Of a stretch of DNA of 64,000 nucleotides, positions 17,531 to 26,515 are shown one piece after another. Origin of the DNA: Stutzerimonas stutzeri. Lineage in GTDB: Bacteria > Pseudomonadota > Gammaproteobacteria > Pseudomonadales > Pseudomonadaceae. The DNA is taken from the NCBI RefSeq assembly GCF_024448985.1, contig NZ_JAMOII010000012.1, positions 42,696 to 106,695 of the forward strand, written 5' to 3'. Every line of letters begins with the position of its first letter. Position 1 is the stretch's first letter. The notes beneath the pieces are model-generated. The model did no database searches, was not told where the DNA came from, and saw nothing but the letters and a program-made list of their open reading frames with translations. The translations under genes were made by a program, and so were the position numbers.

Positions 17531-19681
17531 ATGGCGAAGACCGACGGGCCGATTGCGGCAGACAGTAAAACCACCGCCGGAATCGCCCTGCAAGCGGCTT
17601 CCGAGGATATATGGGCGCAGAAGTACCGCCTGACCGCCAAGGATGGCACGCCGGTCGACGGCAGCGTCGACGCCACCTGGCAACGGGTCGCGCGCGCCCT
17701 GGCCGACGTCGAGCCGGACGAGCAGCGCGAGCATTGGTACGAGCGCTTTCTTTGGGCGCTGCGCAATGGTGCGATTCCCGCCGGGCGGATCATTTCTAAT
17801 GCCGGCGCACAGGACTACAAACCCGCCACTTCGACCATCAACTGCACCGTTTCGGGCACCATCGCCGATTCGATGGACGACATCTTGGGCAAGGTCCACG
17901 AAGCTGGATTGACGCTCAAGGCCGGCTGCGGCATCGGCTACGAATTCAGCACCCTGCGCCCGCGTGGCTCCTTCGTCTCCGGAGCTGGCGCGCATACCAG
18001 CGGGCCGCTTTCGTTCATGGATATCTTCGACAAGATGTGTTTCACCGTCAGCTCCGCAGGCGGTCGCCGTGGCGCGCAAATGGGCACCTTCGACGTCGGC
18101 CATCCGGACGTGCGCGAATTCATCCGCGCCAAGCGCGAAGACGGCCGCCTGCGCCAGTTCAACCTCAGCCTGCTTATCACCGATGAATTAATGCAGGCGG
18201 TCGAAGCCGACGGAGAATGGCCGCTGATCTTCCCGCTGCACCTCAAGGAAAAGGCCGAGCTGGATCTGGACGACCCCGAGCAGATCGTCTGGCGTGAATG
18301 GCCGAGCCACGAGGGCTACATTGTCCGCGACGACGGCCTGATCGCCTGCAAGATCTACGGCCGGGTCAAGGCGCGGCACCTGTGGGACATGATCATGGTC
18401 TCCACCTACGATTACGCCGAGCCGGGCTTTATCCTCATCGACCGCGTCAACCAGTTGAACAACAACTGGTGGTGCGAGGCGATCCGCGCAACCAATCCTT
18501 GCGGTGAGCAACCTCTGCCGCCCTATGGCTCTTGCCTGCTGGGCTCGATCAACCTAACCAACTTCGTGATCGAACCATTCGGCGTCGATGCCCGTTTTGA
18601 TTGGGACAAGTACCGCGAAGTGGTGCGCCTGTTCACCCGCATGCTCGACAATGTCGTGGAAATCAATGGCCTGCCGCTGCCGCAGCAGCGTCACGAGATC
18701 GAGCACAAGCGCCGCCATGGCATGGGCTTCCTCGGCCTCGGCTCGACCCTGACGCTGCTCAAGCTGCGTTACGGCAGCCCGGAAGCCTGCGTGTTCACCG
18801 AAGAAGTCGCCCGGGAGATGGCGCTGGTCGGCTGGGAAGTGGCGCTCGAGCTGTCGAAGGAAAAGGGGCCGGCGCCCCTGCTGGCCCAAACCTTCGAAGT
18901 CACCGCCGAGATGCTGCGCAAGCGCCCAGAGATGAAGAAGCACGGTTACAAGGTCGGCGACCAGGTGCCAGGCCGCGTGCTGCACGCCAAGTATTCGCGT
19001 TACATGCAGAAGATCGCTGAATACGCGCCCGAGCTGATCGAGGCGCTGGCCGAGCAGGGCGCGCGCTTCACCCACCACAGCTCCATCGCGCCTACCGGCA
19101 CCATCAGCCTGAGCCTGGCCAACAACGCTTCCAACGGTATCGAGCCGAGCTTTGCCCATCACTATTCGCGCAATCTGATCCGTGCCGGGCGCAAGGCCAA
19201 GGAAAAGATTGAGGTGTTCAGCTACGAACTGCTGGCTTACCGCACGCTGATCAATGAGCGCGCCAAGCCGGGTTCCGACGCGCCGGGCGAGAAGCTGCCC
19301 GAGTACTTCATCACCGCCGACGACATCACCCCGACCCAGCACGTCGACATCCAGGCCGCGGCACAGAAGTGGGTCGACTCGTCGATTTCCAAAACTGCCA
19401 ACGTCCCCACCGATTACCCGTTCGAGGCGTTCAAGGACATCTACCGTTACGCCTGGCGCCAGGGCCTCAAAGGTTGCACCACCTTCCGCTTCAACCCGGC
19501 GGCGTTTCAGGGCGTGCTGGTCAAGGAAGCCGACCTGGAGAAAACCCTGTACCGCTTCATTCTTGAAGACGGCAGCGTGGTCGAGTTGAAAGGAAATGAA
19601 GAGGTCGAATACGACGGCGAGGTCAATTCCGCCGCCAACCTGTTCGATGCCCTCAAAGAAGGCTATTACGGCAAGTATTGA
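17531..19681 (+). CDS. nrdJa: Adenosylcobalamin-dependent ribonucleotide reductase, catalytic part
   Basis: Large portion of a class II ribonucleotide reductase. It reduces ribonucleoside di- or triphosphates to deoxy forms using a B12-derived thiyl radical, independent of oxygen. The product is 716 residues from the ATG at 17531 (GAGG nine bases upstream; the ATG at 17522 abuts GAGG and is unlikely). The barrel has Cys105 in STINCTVSG and the finger-loop motif ATNPCGEQP with Asn322, Cys324 and Glu326. The usual C-terminal redox cysteines are missing from this polypeptide and are found in the next gene, as in P. aeruginosa nrdJa/nrdJb. Confidence 0.93.
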   Translation: MAKTDGPIAADSKTTAGIALQAASEDIWAQKYRLTAKDGTPVDGSVDATWQRVARALADVEPDEQREHWYERFLWALRNGAIPAGRIISNAGAQDYKPATSTINCTVSGTIADSMDDILGKVHEAGLTLKAGCGIGYEFSTLRPRGSFVSGAGAHTSGPLSFMDIFDKMCFTVSSAGGRRGAQMGTFDVGHPDVREFIRAKREDGRLRQFNLSLLITDELMQAVEADGEWPLIFPLHLKEKAELDLDDPEQIVWREWPSHEGYIVRDDGLIACKIYGRVKARHLWDMIMVSTYDYAEPGFILIDRVNQLNNNWWCEAIRATNPCGEQPLPPYGSCLLGSINLTNFVIEPFGVDARFDWDKYREVVRLFTRMLDNVVEINGLPLPQQRHEIEHKRRHGMGFLGLGSTLTLLKLRYGSPEACVFTEEVAREMALVGWEVALELSKEKGPAPLLAQTFEVTAEMLRKRPEMKKHGYKVGDQVPGRVLHAKYSRYMQKIAEYAPELIEALAEQGARFTHHSSIAPTGTISLSLANNASNGIEPSFAHHYSRNLIRAGRKAKEKIEVFSYELLAYRTLINERAKPGSDAPGEKLPEYFITADDITPTQHVDIQAAAQKWVDSSISKTANVPTDYPFEAFKDIYRYAWRQGLKGCTTFRFNPAAFQGVLVKEADLEKTLYRFILEDGSVVELKGNEEVEYDGEVNSAANLFDALKEGYYGKY

Positions 19682-19731
19682 GCCCCGACCAGTAGCCGGG
19701 CGGCGCGCGCCGCCCGGATGGAGAACCTGTA

Positions 19732-20427
19732 ATGACCGTCAAGATTACTCAGCGCATCAAGGGCTTCAAGGTTGTCGATGAGACCCTCGAACGCCCCGCC
19801 GTAACGCCCGACAGCAACGCCAGCAAGGCGAAGGTGGTGGAGATGGACGAAAGTCTGCAACGCCCCGAAACGCTGGTCGGCATGACCTACAAGATCAAGT
19901 CGCCGCTGTTCGAGCACGCGCTCTATGTCACCGTTAACGATGTCGTGCTCAACGCCGGTACGCCCCACGAGCAGCGCCGGCCGTTCGAGATCTTCATCAA
20001 TTCGAAGAACATGGATCATTTCCAGTGGATCGTCGCGCTCACCCGGATCATGTCCGCAGTGTTCCGCAAAGGCGGCGACTGCACCTTCCTGGTCGAGGAG
20101 CTGAAGGCGGTATTCGACCCGCGTGGCGGCTATCTAAAGAAGGGCGGCGTCTACATGCCTTCCATCGTCGCCGAAATCGGCGGTGTGCTGGAGCGCCATT
20201 TGATTGCCATCGGCATGCTCGAAGGCCATGCGCTGGACGAAACCCAGCTCAAATACCTGGCCGAAAAACGCGCCGCCTACGAAGCCAGCCAGGGCGCGGT
20301 GGCGGTCGAGCCGGGCGAAGGCTTTCCGGCTGGCGCGCAACTGTGCAACAAGTGCAACACCCAGGCGGTGGTGCTGATGGATGGTTGCGCTACGTGTTTG
20401 AACTGCGGAAATTCGAAGTGCGGTTGA
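19732..20427 (+). CDS. nrdJb: Ribonucleotide reductase class II, C-terminal part (TSCPD domain)
   Basis: A 231-residue protein corresponding to the C-terminal end of single-chain class II reductases. The middle is a TSCPD-type domain, and the tail carries cysteines at about 205, 208, 219, 222, 225 and 230 (CNKC, CATC, NCGNSKC), the swinging redox arm that re-reduces the active site. It starts 50 bases after nrdJa. The two chains should work as one enzyme. The spacer 19682-19731 contains a GGCGGCGCGCGCCGCC palindrome at about 19700-19715. Confidence 0.92.
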   Translation: MTVKITQRIKGFKVVDETLERPAVTPDSNASKAKVVEMDESLQRPETLVGMTYKIKSPLFEHALYVTVNDVVLNAGTPHEQRRPFEIFINSKNMDHFQWIVALTRIMSAVFRKGGDCTFLVEELKAVFDPRGGYLKKGGVYMPSIVAEIGGVLERHLIAIGMLEGHALDETQLKYLAEKRAAYEASQGAVAVEPGEGFPAGAQLCNKCNTQAVVLMDGCATCLNCGNSKCG

Positions 20428-20458
20428 ACACGTCGTCGGATCGCGACTTCGGACCGTC

Positions 20459-20487
20459 GGATTACGCCTTCGGCTAATCCAACCTAC
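20459..20487 (+). repeat. REP-like hairpin after nrdJb
   Basis: GGATTACGCCTTCGGCTAATCC folds into a hairpin (GGATTA/TAATCC and GCC/GGC) and is followed by AACCTAC. It is a widespread Pseudomonas intergenic repeat. It may act as the nrdJb terminator. The rest of the spacer up to 20721 has one more GC-rich stem at about 20679-20708, between this gene and the converging ppnN. Confidence 0.6.
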
Positions 20488-20721
20488 GTTGACTAGAGGA
20501 TTGCGGCTGCTTTGCAGGATGGAATCGCCGAAGGCGCTTCCGTCGTTTACCGCGTAGCGTTTGCTTCTTCAGCCTTGGCTGTCGGCTGGACGAGCACCTG
20601 GCCCGCCGTATCGAGCGGGCCTGGCTCTGCTAGATATTAGAAACGGCTCCAGCAGGCCGGGGTTAGCGCTTCGACAGAGGGGCGAGCGACCGTAGTCGTT
20701 GCGGCCCCCCGGTTCGGGATA

Positions 20722-22095
20722 TCAGCTCACTACCCGGTAGCACGGCTCGTAAGGCCGTCCGCCGGGTAGCTTCATCCGATGCTGCAGGACGAACGCCTGC
20801 AGCAACTCGTCCAAGGGTTTCATGATTGCCGCGTCGCCGTGGATCTCGTAACGGCCGTGCTTTTCGATGCGGCGGATACCCTTGTCCTTCACGTTACCGG
20901 CGACGATCCCGGAGAACGCCCGGCGCAGGTTTGCCGCCAGTTCGTGGGGGGGGACGTCACGGGTCAGGCGCAGGCTGGCCATGTTCTCGTGTGTCGGGTC
21001 GAACGGATGCTGGAAGCCTTCGTCGATCTTCAGTAACCAGTTGAAGTGGAAGGCGTCGTTGCGCTCGCGACGGAACTGCTTGACGGCTTTCAGCCCCTCG
21101 ACCATCTGCCGGGCCACCTCGGCCGGGTCGTCGATGACGATCTGGTAGTGACGCTGGGCTTCTTCGCCAAGTGTCGCGCCTACGAAATCGCGCAGCTGCT
21201 GGAGGTAAGGCGCGGCGCTTTCCGGGCCGGTGAGGATGACCGGGAAGGGCACGTCGCGGTTATCCGGGTGCAGCAGGATGCCCAGCAGATAAAGGAATTC
21301 CTCCGCCGTGCCAACGCCGCCGGGGAAGATGATGATGCCGTGGCCCACGCGGACGAAAGCCTCCAGGCGCTTCTCGATATCCGGCAGAATCACCAGCTCG
21401 TTGACGATTGGGTTCGGTGCTTCGGCGGCAATGATGCCCGGCTCGGTCAGGCCCAGGTAACGGCCACCGACGATGCGCTGTTTGGCATGGGCGATGGTCG
21501 CGCCCTTCATCGGACCTTTCATCACACCCGGGCCGCAACCGGTGCAGATATTCAAATTGCGCAAGCCCAGCTCGTGGCCGACACGTTTGCTGTACTGGTA
21601 TTCCTCGCTGCTGATCGAATGCCCACCCCAGCAAACCACCATGTTCGGCTCGATGCCCGAGCGCAGGGTGCGTGCGTTGCGCAGCAGATGGAAAACGTAG
21701 TCGGTGATGCCGGCAGAGCTGCTCAGGTCGATGCGCGAGCTGCCCAGTTCGCTCTCGGTATAGACAATGTCGCGCAATGCGCTGAAGAGCATTTCTCGTG
21801 TGCTGGCGATCATCTCACCGTCGACGAAGGCATCGGCGGGCGCGTTGATCAGCTCCAGACGTACGCCGCGATCCTGCTGATGGATACGAACCTCGAAGTC
21901 GTCGTAAGCCTCGAGCACGGTCTTGGCGTTGTCGATGCGCGCGCCGGTGTTGAGAATCGCCAGCGCGCACTGACGGAATAGTGTGTAGGTGCTGCCCGAG
22001 CTGGCTTCGCTGAGTTGTTGTACTTCCCGCTGGGACAGTGTTTCCAGGCTGCCCTTGGGGGCTACCGAGGCATTGATTACATAGCGTGAGGTCAT
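20722..22095 (-). CDS. ppnN: Pyrimidine/purine nucleotide 5'-monophosphate nucleosidase (LOG family)
   Basis: PpnN (YgdH) cleaves nucleoside monophosphates to base and ribose 5-phosphate; the E. coli enzyme is tuned by (p)ppGpp. The product has 457 residues from the ATG at 22095, close to the E. coli length. The LOG-family core has CGPGVMKGPMKGA and the substrate motif PGGVGTAEEF (about residues 265-274), flanked by N- and C-terminal domains typical of PpnN. The start is supported by AGGGAACAG upstream; an in-frame codon at 22146 has no such support. Confidence 0.92.
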   Translation of the reverse strand: MTSRYVINASVAPKGSLETLSQREVQQLSEASSGSTYTLFRQCALAILNTGARIDNAKTVLEAYDDFEVRIHQQDRGVRLELINAPADAFVDGEMIASTREMLFSALRDIVYTESELGSSRIDLSSSAGITDYVFHLLRNARTLRSGIEPNMVVCWGGHSISSEEYQYSKRVGHELGLRNLNICTGCGPGVMKGPMKGATIAHAKQRIVGGRYLGLTEPGIIAAEAPNPIVNELVILPDIEKRLEAFVRVGHGIIIFPGGVGTAEEFLYLLGILLHPDNRDVPFPVILTGPESAAPYLQQLRDFVGATLGEEAQRHYQIVIDDPAEVARQMVEGLKAVKQFRRERNDAFHFNWLLKIDEGFQHPFDPTHENMASLRLTRDVPPHELAANLRRAFSGIVAGNVKDKGIRRIEKHGRYEIHGDAAIMKPLDELLQAFVLQHRMKLPGGRPYEPCYRVVS

Positions 22096-22465
22096 TCGTT
22101 CTGTTCCCTGAAAACAATGCCACCGAGCCAGGCAGGTCAGGTGCATCAGGTTGGTAAGCGCAGTGCGGTGTGGCCGCGCATGGTGCGGTCGCCCGGGCTA
22201 GCATCGCGCTAGCTTCCTCATTGCGATGCTTCGTCCAGATCGCCACAACGACAGCCGGGCTGAGACCGGCCATCTTACACCTGCCGCAGCGGCGCGCAGG
22301 GTGGGTTTACTTGACGTCCAGGACACGAGAAAGGTTCCGCACGATTAGCTGGCGGTTGGGTTGGGATGCATCCGGCGCGTCTCGCCACCACGGTTCGACA
22401 GTTGGCGGCGCAGTTGCACTTCGCCGCCTTAGTCCATTTCGTTCACGGCAGCAGGGGAGCTGCGC
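22096..22465. other. Spacer between ppnN and the cdsA-type gene
   Basis: About 370 bases with no credible gene. It must contain the ppnN promoter near its left end. Its right end is the downstream edge of the lipid cluster. I see no strong hairpin with a T tract, repeat family or recognisable operator. Confidence 0.5.
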
Positions 22466-23398
22466 TTACGCCCACCAATAACGCACCGTGTGAAAAAAGA
22501 TCGGTGCGGCGAAGCATACCGAATCGAGGCGGTCGAGCATGCCGCCGTGCCCTTCGATCATGTGCCCCCAATCCTTCACGCCACGGTCGCGTTTGATCGC
22601 CGACATCACCAATCCGCCGAAGAAGCCGAGCAGATTCAGCGTCAGTGCGATCAGCGCTGCCTGCCAGAAAGTGAAGGGGGTGATCCAGAACAGCGCCGCG
22701 CCGATCAGCGTCGCCAGCGCGATGCCGCCAACGAAGCCTTCGACGGTTTTCGACGGCGACAGGCTGGGCGCGATTTTGCGTTTGCCGGCCAGCTTGCCGC
22801 AGACGTATTGCAAAACATCGGAGAGCTGCACCACGATCACCAGCCAAGCGATCAGCAGCAGGTTGCGGCCTTCGAAGCCGGCGATCTCCAGCGTCAGTAG
22901 CGCCGGGACGTGAGACACGCAAAACACTGCGATCATCAGCCCCCACTGCACCTTCGAGGCGCGTTCGAGATAGCGCGTGGTGTCGCCGCCCAGCGAGGCG
23001 AGGATCGGCAACAGCAGGAAGATGTACACCGGAATGAAGATCGCGAACAGGCCGTACCAGCCGATGCCGACCAGCAGATACTGCACCGGCAGCACGAAAT
23101 AGAACGCCGTGATCAGCGCCGGATAGTCGCTGCGCCGGGTCGGTGCCAAGGTCATGAACTCGCGCAGGGCAAAGAAGGAAACCAGGTAGAACAGGATCAC
23201 CACCGCCGTGTGCCCGAGCCAGAAGGCGATGCCGATCACCGCGACCATCACCCACCAGGCGTTGATGCGCGCGTTGAGGTTGTCAATTACCGGGTTCTCG
23301 GCGTCGCCACTGCGGCGTTTAAGTACGAAGCCGATCAGCGAGGCCAGGGCGAGCAGGGCGCCGATCCCGGCGAACAGCATGAGTGTGTTGTTATCCAT
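22466..23398 (-). CDS. CDP-diacylglycerol synthase-like membrane protein (YnbB-like)
   Basis: Phosphatidate cytidylyltransferase family: makes CDP-diacylglycerol from phosphatidate and CTP in the inner membrane. It has 310 residues with about eight membrane segments and the CdsA C-terminal signature KIAPSLSPSKTVEGFVGG, plus SAIKRDRGVKDWG, MIEGHGGMLDRLDS. Because it lies in a cluster with a CDP-alcohol transferase and a YnbC-like fusion, it is more likely the YnbB-type paralogue than the housekeeping CdsA. Its start follows the acyltransferase stop by one base, so it is coupled. Confidence 0.88.
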   Translation of the reverse strand: MDNNTLMLFAGIGALLALASLIGFVLKRRSGDAENPVIDNLNARINAWWVMVAVIGIAFWLGHTAVVILFYLVSFFALREFMTLAPTRRSDYPALITAFYFVLPVQYLLVGIGWYGLFAIFIPVYIFLLLPILASLGGDTTRYLERASKVQWGLMIAVFCVSHVPALLTLEIAGFEGRNLLLIAWLVIVVQLSDVLQYVCGKLAGKRKIAPSLSPSKTVEGFVGGIALATLIGAALFWITPFTFWQAALIALTLNLLGFFGGLVMSAIKRDRGVKDWGHMIEGHGGMLDRLDSVCFAAPIFFHTVRYWWA

Positions 23399-23399
23399 G

Positions 23400-24020
23400 T
23401 CAGGCTTCCTCCGGCGCCAGTTCCAGCAGCGCCTGGCGGGCGCGAGTCAGGAACGCATCCTTGTCTTCGTTCTCGTCGATGCTTAGCGGCGCGCCGAAAC
23501 TGATCGTGCACAGCAGCGGCAAGGGCAGCGAGTGGCCCTTTGGCATCACGCGGTTGAGGTTGGCGATCCATACCGGCACCAGCTCCACGGCGGGTCGCGC
23601 CTGGCCGAGACGGTAGAGCCCGCCCTTGAACGGCAGCAGACCTTCTTCGAGATTGCGCGTGCCCTCCGGGAACAGGATCAACGAATGCCCTTCATCCAGT
23701 GCATCGAGCATCGGCTGCAACGGATCGACCGACGGGTCGCGCCGCTCACGGTCGACCAGCACGCCGTGAAACACGCGATTGATGATGAAGCGGCGCATCT
23801 GTCCCTTCTGCCAGTAATCCGCACCGGCTACCGGTCGGGTGCGTTTGCGCAGTTCGGGCGGCAGGGAGGCCCAGAGCAGCACGAAGTCGCCATGGCTGGT
23901 GTGGTTGGCGAAGTAGATACGCTGGGTGCGGGCCGGTGCGCAGCCCAGCCAGAGACTGCGCGCACCGGTGAGCAGGCGGGCCCCGGAGGTGAGCAGGAAA
24001 GCGGACAGGTAGCCGAGCAT
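23400..24020 (-). CDS. 1-acyl-sn-glycerol-3-phosphate acyltransferase family protein
   Basis: PlsC-type acyltransferase, 206 residues from the ATG at 24020 (GAGGGA upstream; an in-frame codon at 24089 lacks support). The catalytic motif is NHTSHGD (His40 and Asp45) and the substrate motif is FPEGTR at 117-122. One N-terminal hydrophobic segment probably anchors it to the membrane. It would supply phosphatidate to the CDP-diacylglycerol synthase encoded immediately after it. The 105 bases before it show no other gene. Confidence 0.88.
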   Translation of the reverse strand: MLGYLSAFLLTSGARLLTGARSLWLGCAPARTQRIYFANHTSHGDFVLLWASLPPELRKRTRPVAGADYWQKGQMRRFIINRVFHGVLVDRERRDPSVDPLQPMLDALDEGHSLILFPEGTRNLEEGLLPFKGGLYRLGQARPAVELVPVWIANLNRVMPKGHSLPLPLLCTISFGAPLSIDENEDKDAFLTRARQALLELAPEEA

Positions 24021-24125
24021 CGATTGTCCCTCAGGCCTCGCAGGCCGGTAGTAGTGAGGAGGCCAGCGCAGCCAGAAGCTGGCGCGCAAACTTACAACAG
24101 TGGCGGGGTGGGGTAGAGGGACGCA

Positions 24126-25880
24126 TCAGCTGACTCTCTGCGCCAGCGAAACACTGAAAATGCCCCATTCATCGATCCGCTGGGTCAGCTTGCGAAAGCC
24201 GGCCGCCTCGACCAACTGGTCCATTTCCGCCTGGCTGCGTCGACGCATGATCCAGGCTTGGCCGTCGCGGTGGCTGGTCAGGGCGCGGGCGATCAGCTCT
24301 AGCTGCGGATGCCAGGGTTGGCCGGTATAGATGAGATATCCCCCCAGCGGCACTGCCTCGGCCAGCCCGGCCAGTGAGTTCGCTAGCAATTGGTTGTCCC
24401 TAAACAGCTCATAGAGACCAGAGACGACGGCCAGTGTCGGTTTGGGATCGAGTGCGGCCAGGCTGGCCTGGTCGAAGGCATCTGCCTTGATGAAGCGGGC
24501 AATGGCACCGAGACCCTTTTCGCCGATCAACTTGGTGCCGTCGCCTACGTTGAGGTCGCTGTAATCGCGCAGCAGTATCGTCTCGGGCAGCGGTTCCACA
24601 TGCTCCAGGGCTTCGAGGATGTAGCGACCGTGACCGGCGGCTATGTCGACTATATGCACCGGCGCGTCAGCCTCGCGCAGATGCGCGATGGCTAGTTGCA
24701 ACAACTCTTCGACATGTCGCTTGCGTTGGCGAATACCGCGCCAGCCGATGGAATCCAGATAGTGCCGGTCGATCAGTCGACCCAGCGCCGATTTGCCGTT
24801 CGACTGGTTGCGATAGACGTAGTCCAGCGTGCTGCCAGAATCGAAGCCGGTCTCGAATCCCAGCCGGATACCGGCCGACATGCTCGCGGCCAGCCGCATG
24901 CCTGCACGCGTCGCGCGCCAGTACAGGTTCCGCATGGAGTGCTTCGGCAAGGCCGCAGCCAGCGCCTCGGCTTCGGCGCAGCTGGGGCCGATACGATCGG
25001 CATCCAGCAGGCAATGGCGCTCGGTGGCCGTCTGGAAGCTCTGCAAAATGAAGCGCCGAACACGACCGAGAGCCTGATGACGGTCACGCTCACCCAGCGT
25101 GTCGTGGAAAAATCCCGGAAGGATGTGTTTCTCCTTGCGTGCGCTACCCAACCGCGCGAAGAACTGCTCCTGCGGCTTGCGCTTGACCACAAAGTCGGCG
25201 CCGGAAATCAGCAACTGCGTCGGAATATGAATTGCCTCGGCATCGGCCACCACTCGCTTCGCCGCCTGATGCAGACCTAGCAGCATGTTCACCGAGATCG
25301 CCCTGGCAATCAGCGGGTCGCTCCTGTAGCTGGCGATGCGCGAGGTGTCGTGAGTCAGCAGTCTTGGCTTCACGTAGCTGTCGATGAAGAAATTGCCACG
25401 CCAGGCACGCAACAACGCCAGGCCTTGGCGCGCGAAGGGCACGTAGAGCTTTACCTGAAACGCCGGCGAGGCAAGCACCATAGCGCGGATTTTCGGTGCG
25501 TAGTCATGGGCCCAGGCCGACACGATCACCGCGCCGACGCTTTGTGCCAGCACCACCATGTCCGTTTCGTCTATTCCGTGCTGTTCGCCGATGTGTGCGA
25601 TGAATGTCTGCACGTCGCGCACGCTGGTGGCGAAGCTGGGGCTATCACCGCGCAGGCCCGGCGATTGGCCGTGGCCACGAGCGTCCCAGGCAAATACATC
25701 GAATCCGGGAAGATCCAGCTCATCGGCCAAATGGGCCATACGCCCCGAGTGTTCATGACCGCGATGAAACATCACCAGCGCTTGGCGCGTCGCAGCGTTT
25801 TCGGCAGTTGCCGGCCAGTGGCGATAGAAGAGCTCCACGCCGTCATGGGTGGTGAAGCTGCAAGCGTCGGAGGTTCGCAT
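24126..25880 (-). CDS. Alpha/beta hydrolase - methyltransferase fusion (YnbC-like)
   Basis: A 584-residue two-domain protein. Residues 1-280 form a monoglyceride-lipase type alpha/beta hydrolase with nucleophile Ser114 in LAQSVGA (Ala replaces the first Gly of GxSxG), Asp229 in ISGAD and His259 in GFFHDTLGE. After a linker, residues 380-584 form a class I SAM-dependent methyltransferase with the SAM loop VDIAAGHGRY (411-420). Length and architecture match E. coli YnbC, whose function is, to my knowledge, not established. The ATG at 25880 has AAGGA seven bases upstream; a TTG at 25898 is in frame but less likely. It follows the CDP-alcohol transferase by 23 bases. Confidence 0.88.
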   Translation of the reverse strand: MRTSDACSFTTHDGVELFYRHWPATAENAATRQALVMFHRGHEHSGRMAHLADELDLPGFDVFAWDARGHGQSPGLRGDSPSFATSVRDVQTFIAHIGEQHGIDETDMVVLAQSVGAVIVSAWAHDYAPKIRAMVLASPAFQVKLYVPFARQGLALLRAWRGNFFIDSYVKPRLLTHDTSRIASYRSDPLIARAISVNMLLGLHQAAKRVVADAEAIHIPTQLLISGADFVVKRKPQEQFFARLGSARKEKHILPGFFHDTLGERDRHQALGRVRRFILQSFQTATERHCLLDADRIGPSCAEAEALAAALPKHSMRNLYWRATRAGMRLAASMSAGIRLGFETGFDSGSTLDYVYRNQSNGKSALGRLIDRHYLDSIGWRGIRQRKRHVEELLQLAIAHLREADAPVHIVDIAAGHGRYILEALEHVEPLPETILLRDYSDLNVGDGTKLIGEKGLGAIARFIKADAFDQASLAALDPKPTLAVVSGLYELFRDNQLLANSLAGLAEAVPLGGYLIYTGQPWHPQLELIARALTSHRDGQAWIMRRRSQAEMDQLVEAAGFRKLTQRIDEWGIFSVSLAQRVS

Positions 25881-25903
25881 CCGGAAATCCTTTTCCAAAA
25901 TAT

Positions 25904-26515
25904 TCAGGCGGCTGTTTCGTTCAGTCCTTGGCGTACACGGTTGATCAGCGTGTACAGCGCAAGGGCGGCGATCAGCAGCAACGCTGCGTTGATCCAGCTT
26001 GCCGGCAACCAGCCGCAGGCCACGCCAGCGGCCAGTACGCCGAAGGCAAAGGCGCGGTCGCTCTTGCCCATGGGACCGTCGTAGCGACGGGAGGAACCGA
26101 CCATCAATCCTAGGACGCCAGCGTATTCACTGATCATCGCCAGCAGTACCACAGCGATGACCGCCTGCGGCCAAACGCCAGCGATCAGTGCGAAAGGAAG
26201 GTAGAGGGCGCTATCCGCTACGACATCACAGAGCTCGTTGAGATAGGCACCCAGCCTGGACTGCTGGTGAAATTCTCGCGCCAGCATTCCATCGATGGCA
26301 TTGAGCGCCATGCGCAAAAGCATCCAGATGGGGATCAATGCAAAAAGCCAGGTCTGCTGGACCCTCAGAGCGATGACGCCAGCGACCAGTAGCGACAGTA
26401 CGAGGGCGGCGATGGTGACCTGGTTGGCGGTAATGCCGAGCGCGTGGAGGCGTTGCACCAACGGGCGCAGCAGATCCTGAAAGCGTGGCTTGAGCTGATA
26501 GATGGAGAGCATCAT
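25904..26515 (-). CDS. CDP-alcohol phosphatidyltransferase family protein (YnbA-like)
   Basis: Membrane enzyme of 203 residues that would transfer a phosphatidyl (or similar) group from a CDP-lipid to an alcohol. The family motif reads NAIDGMLAR...G...N...D: the core Asp75, Gly76, Ala79, Arg80, Gly89 and the catalytic-base Asp97 are present. The first and third metal-ligand Asp positions are Asn72 and Asn93. About five or six membrane helices. First gene of the four-gene cluster; AAGGA lies just upstream. The acceptor alcohol cannot be read from the sequence. Confidence 0.88.
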   Translation of the reverse strand: MMLSIYQLKPRFQDLLRPLVQRLHALGITANQVTIAALVLSLLVAGVIALRVQQTWLFALIPIWMLLRMALNAIDGMLAREFHQQSRLGAYLNELCDVVADSALYLPFALIAGVWPQAVIAVVLLAMISEYAGVLGLMVGSSRRYDGPMGKSDRAFAFGVLAAGVACGWLPASWINAALLLIAALALYTLINRVRQGLNETAA

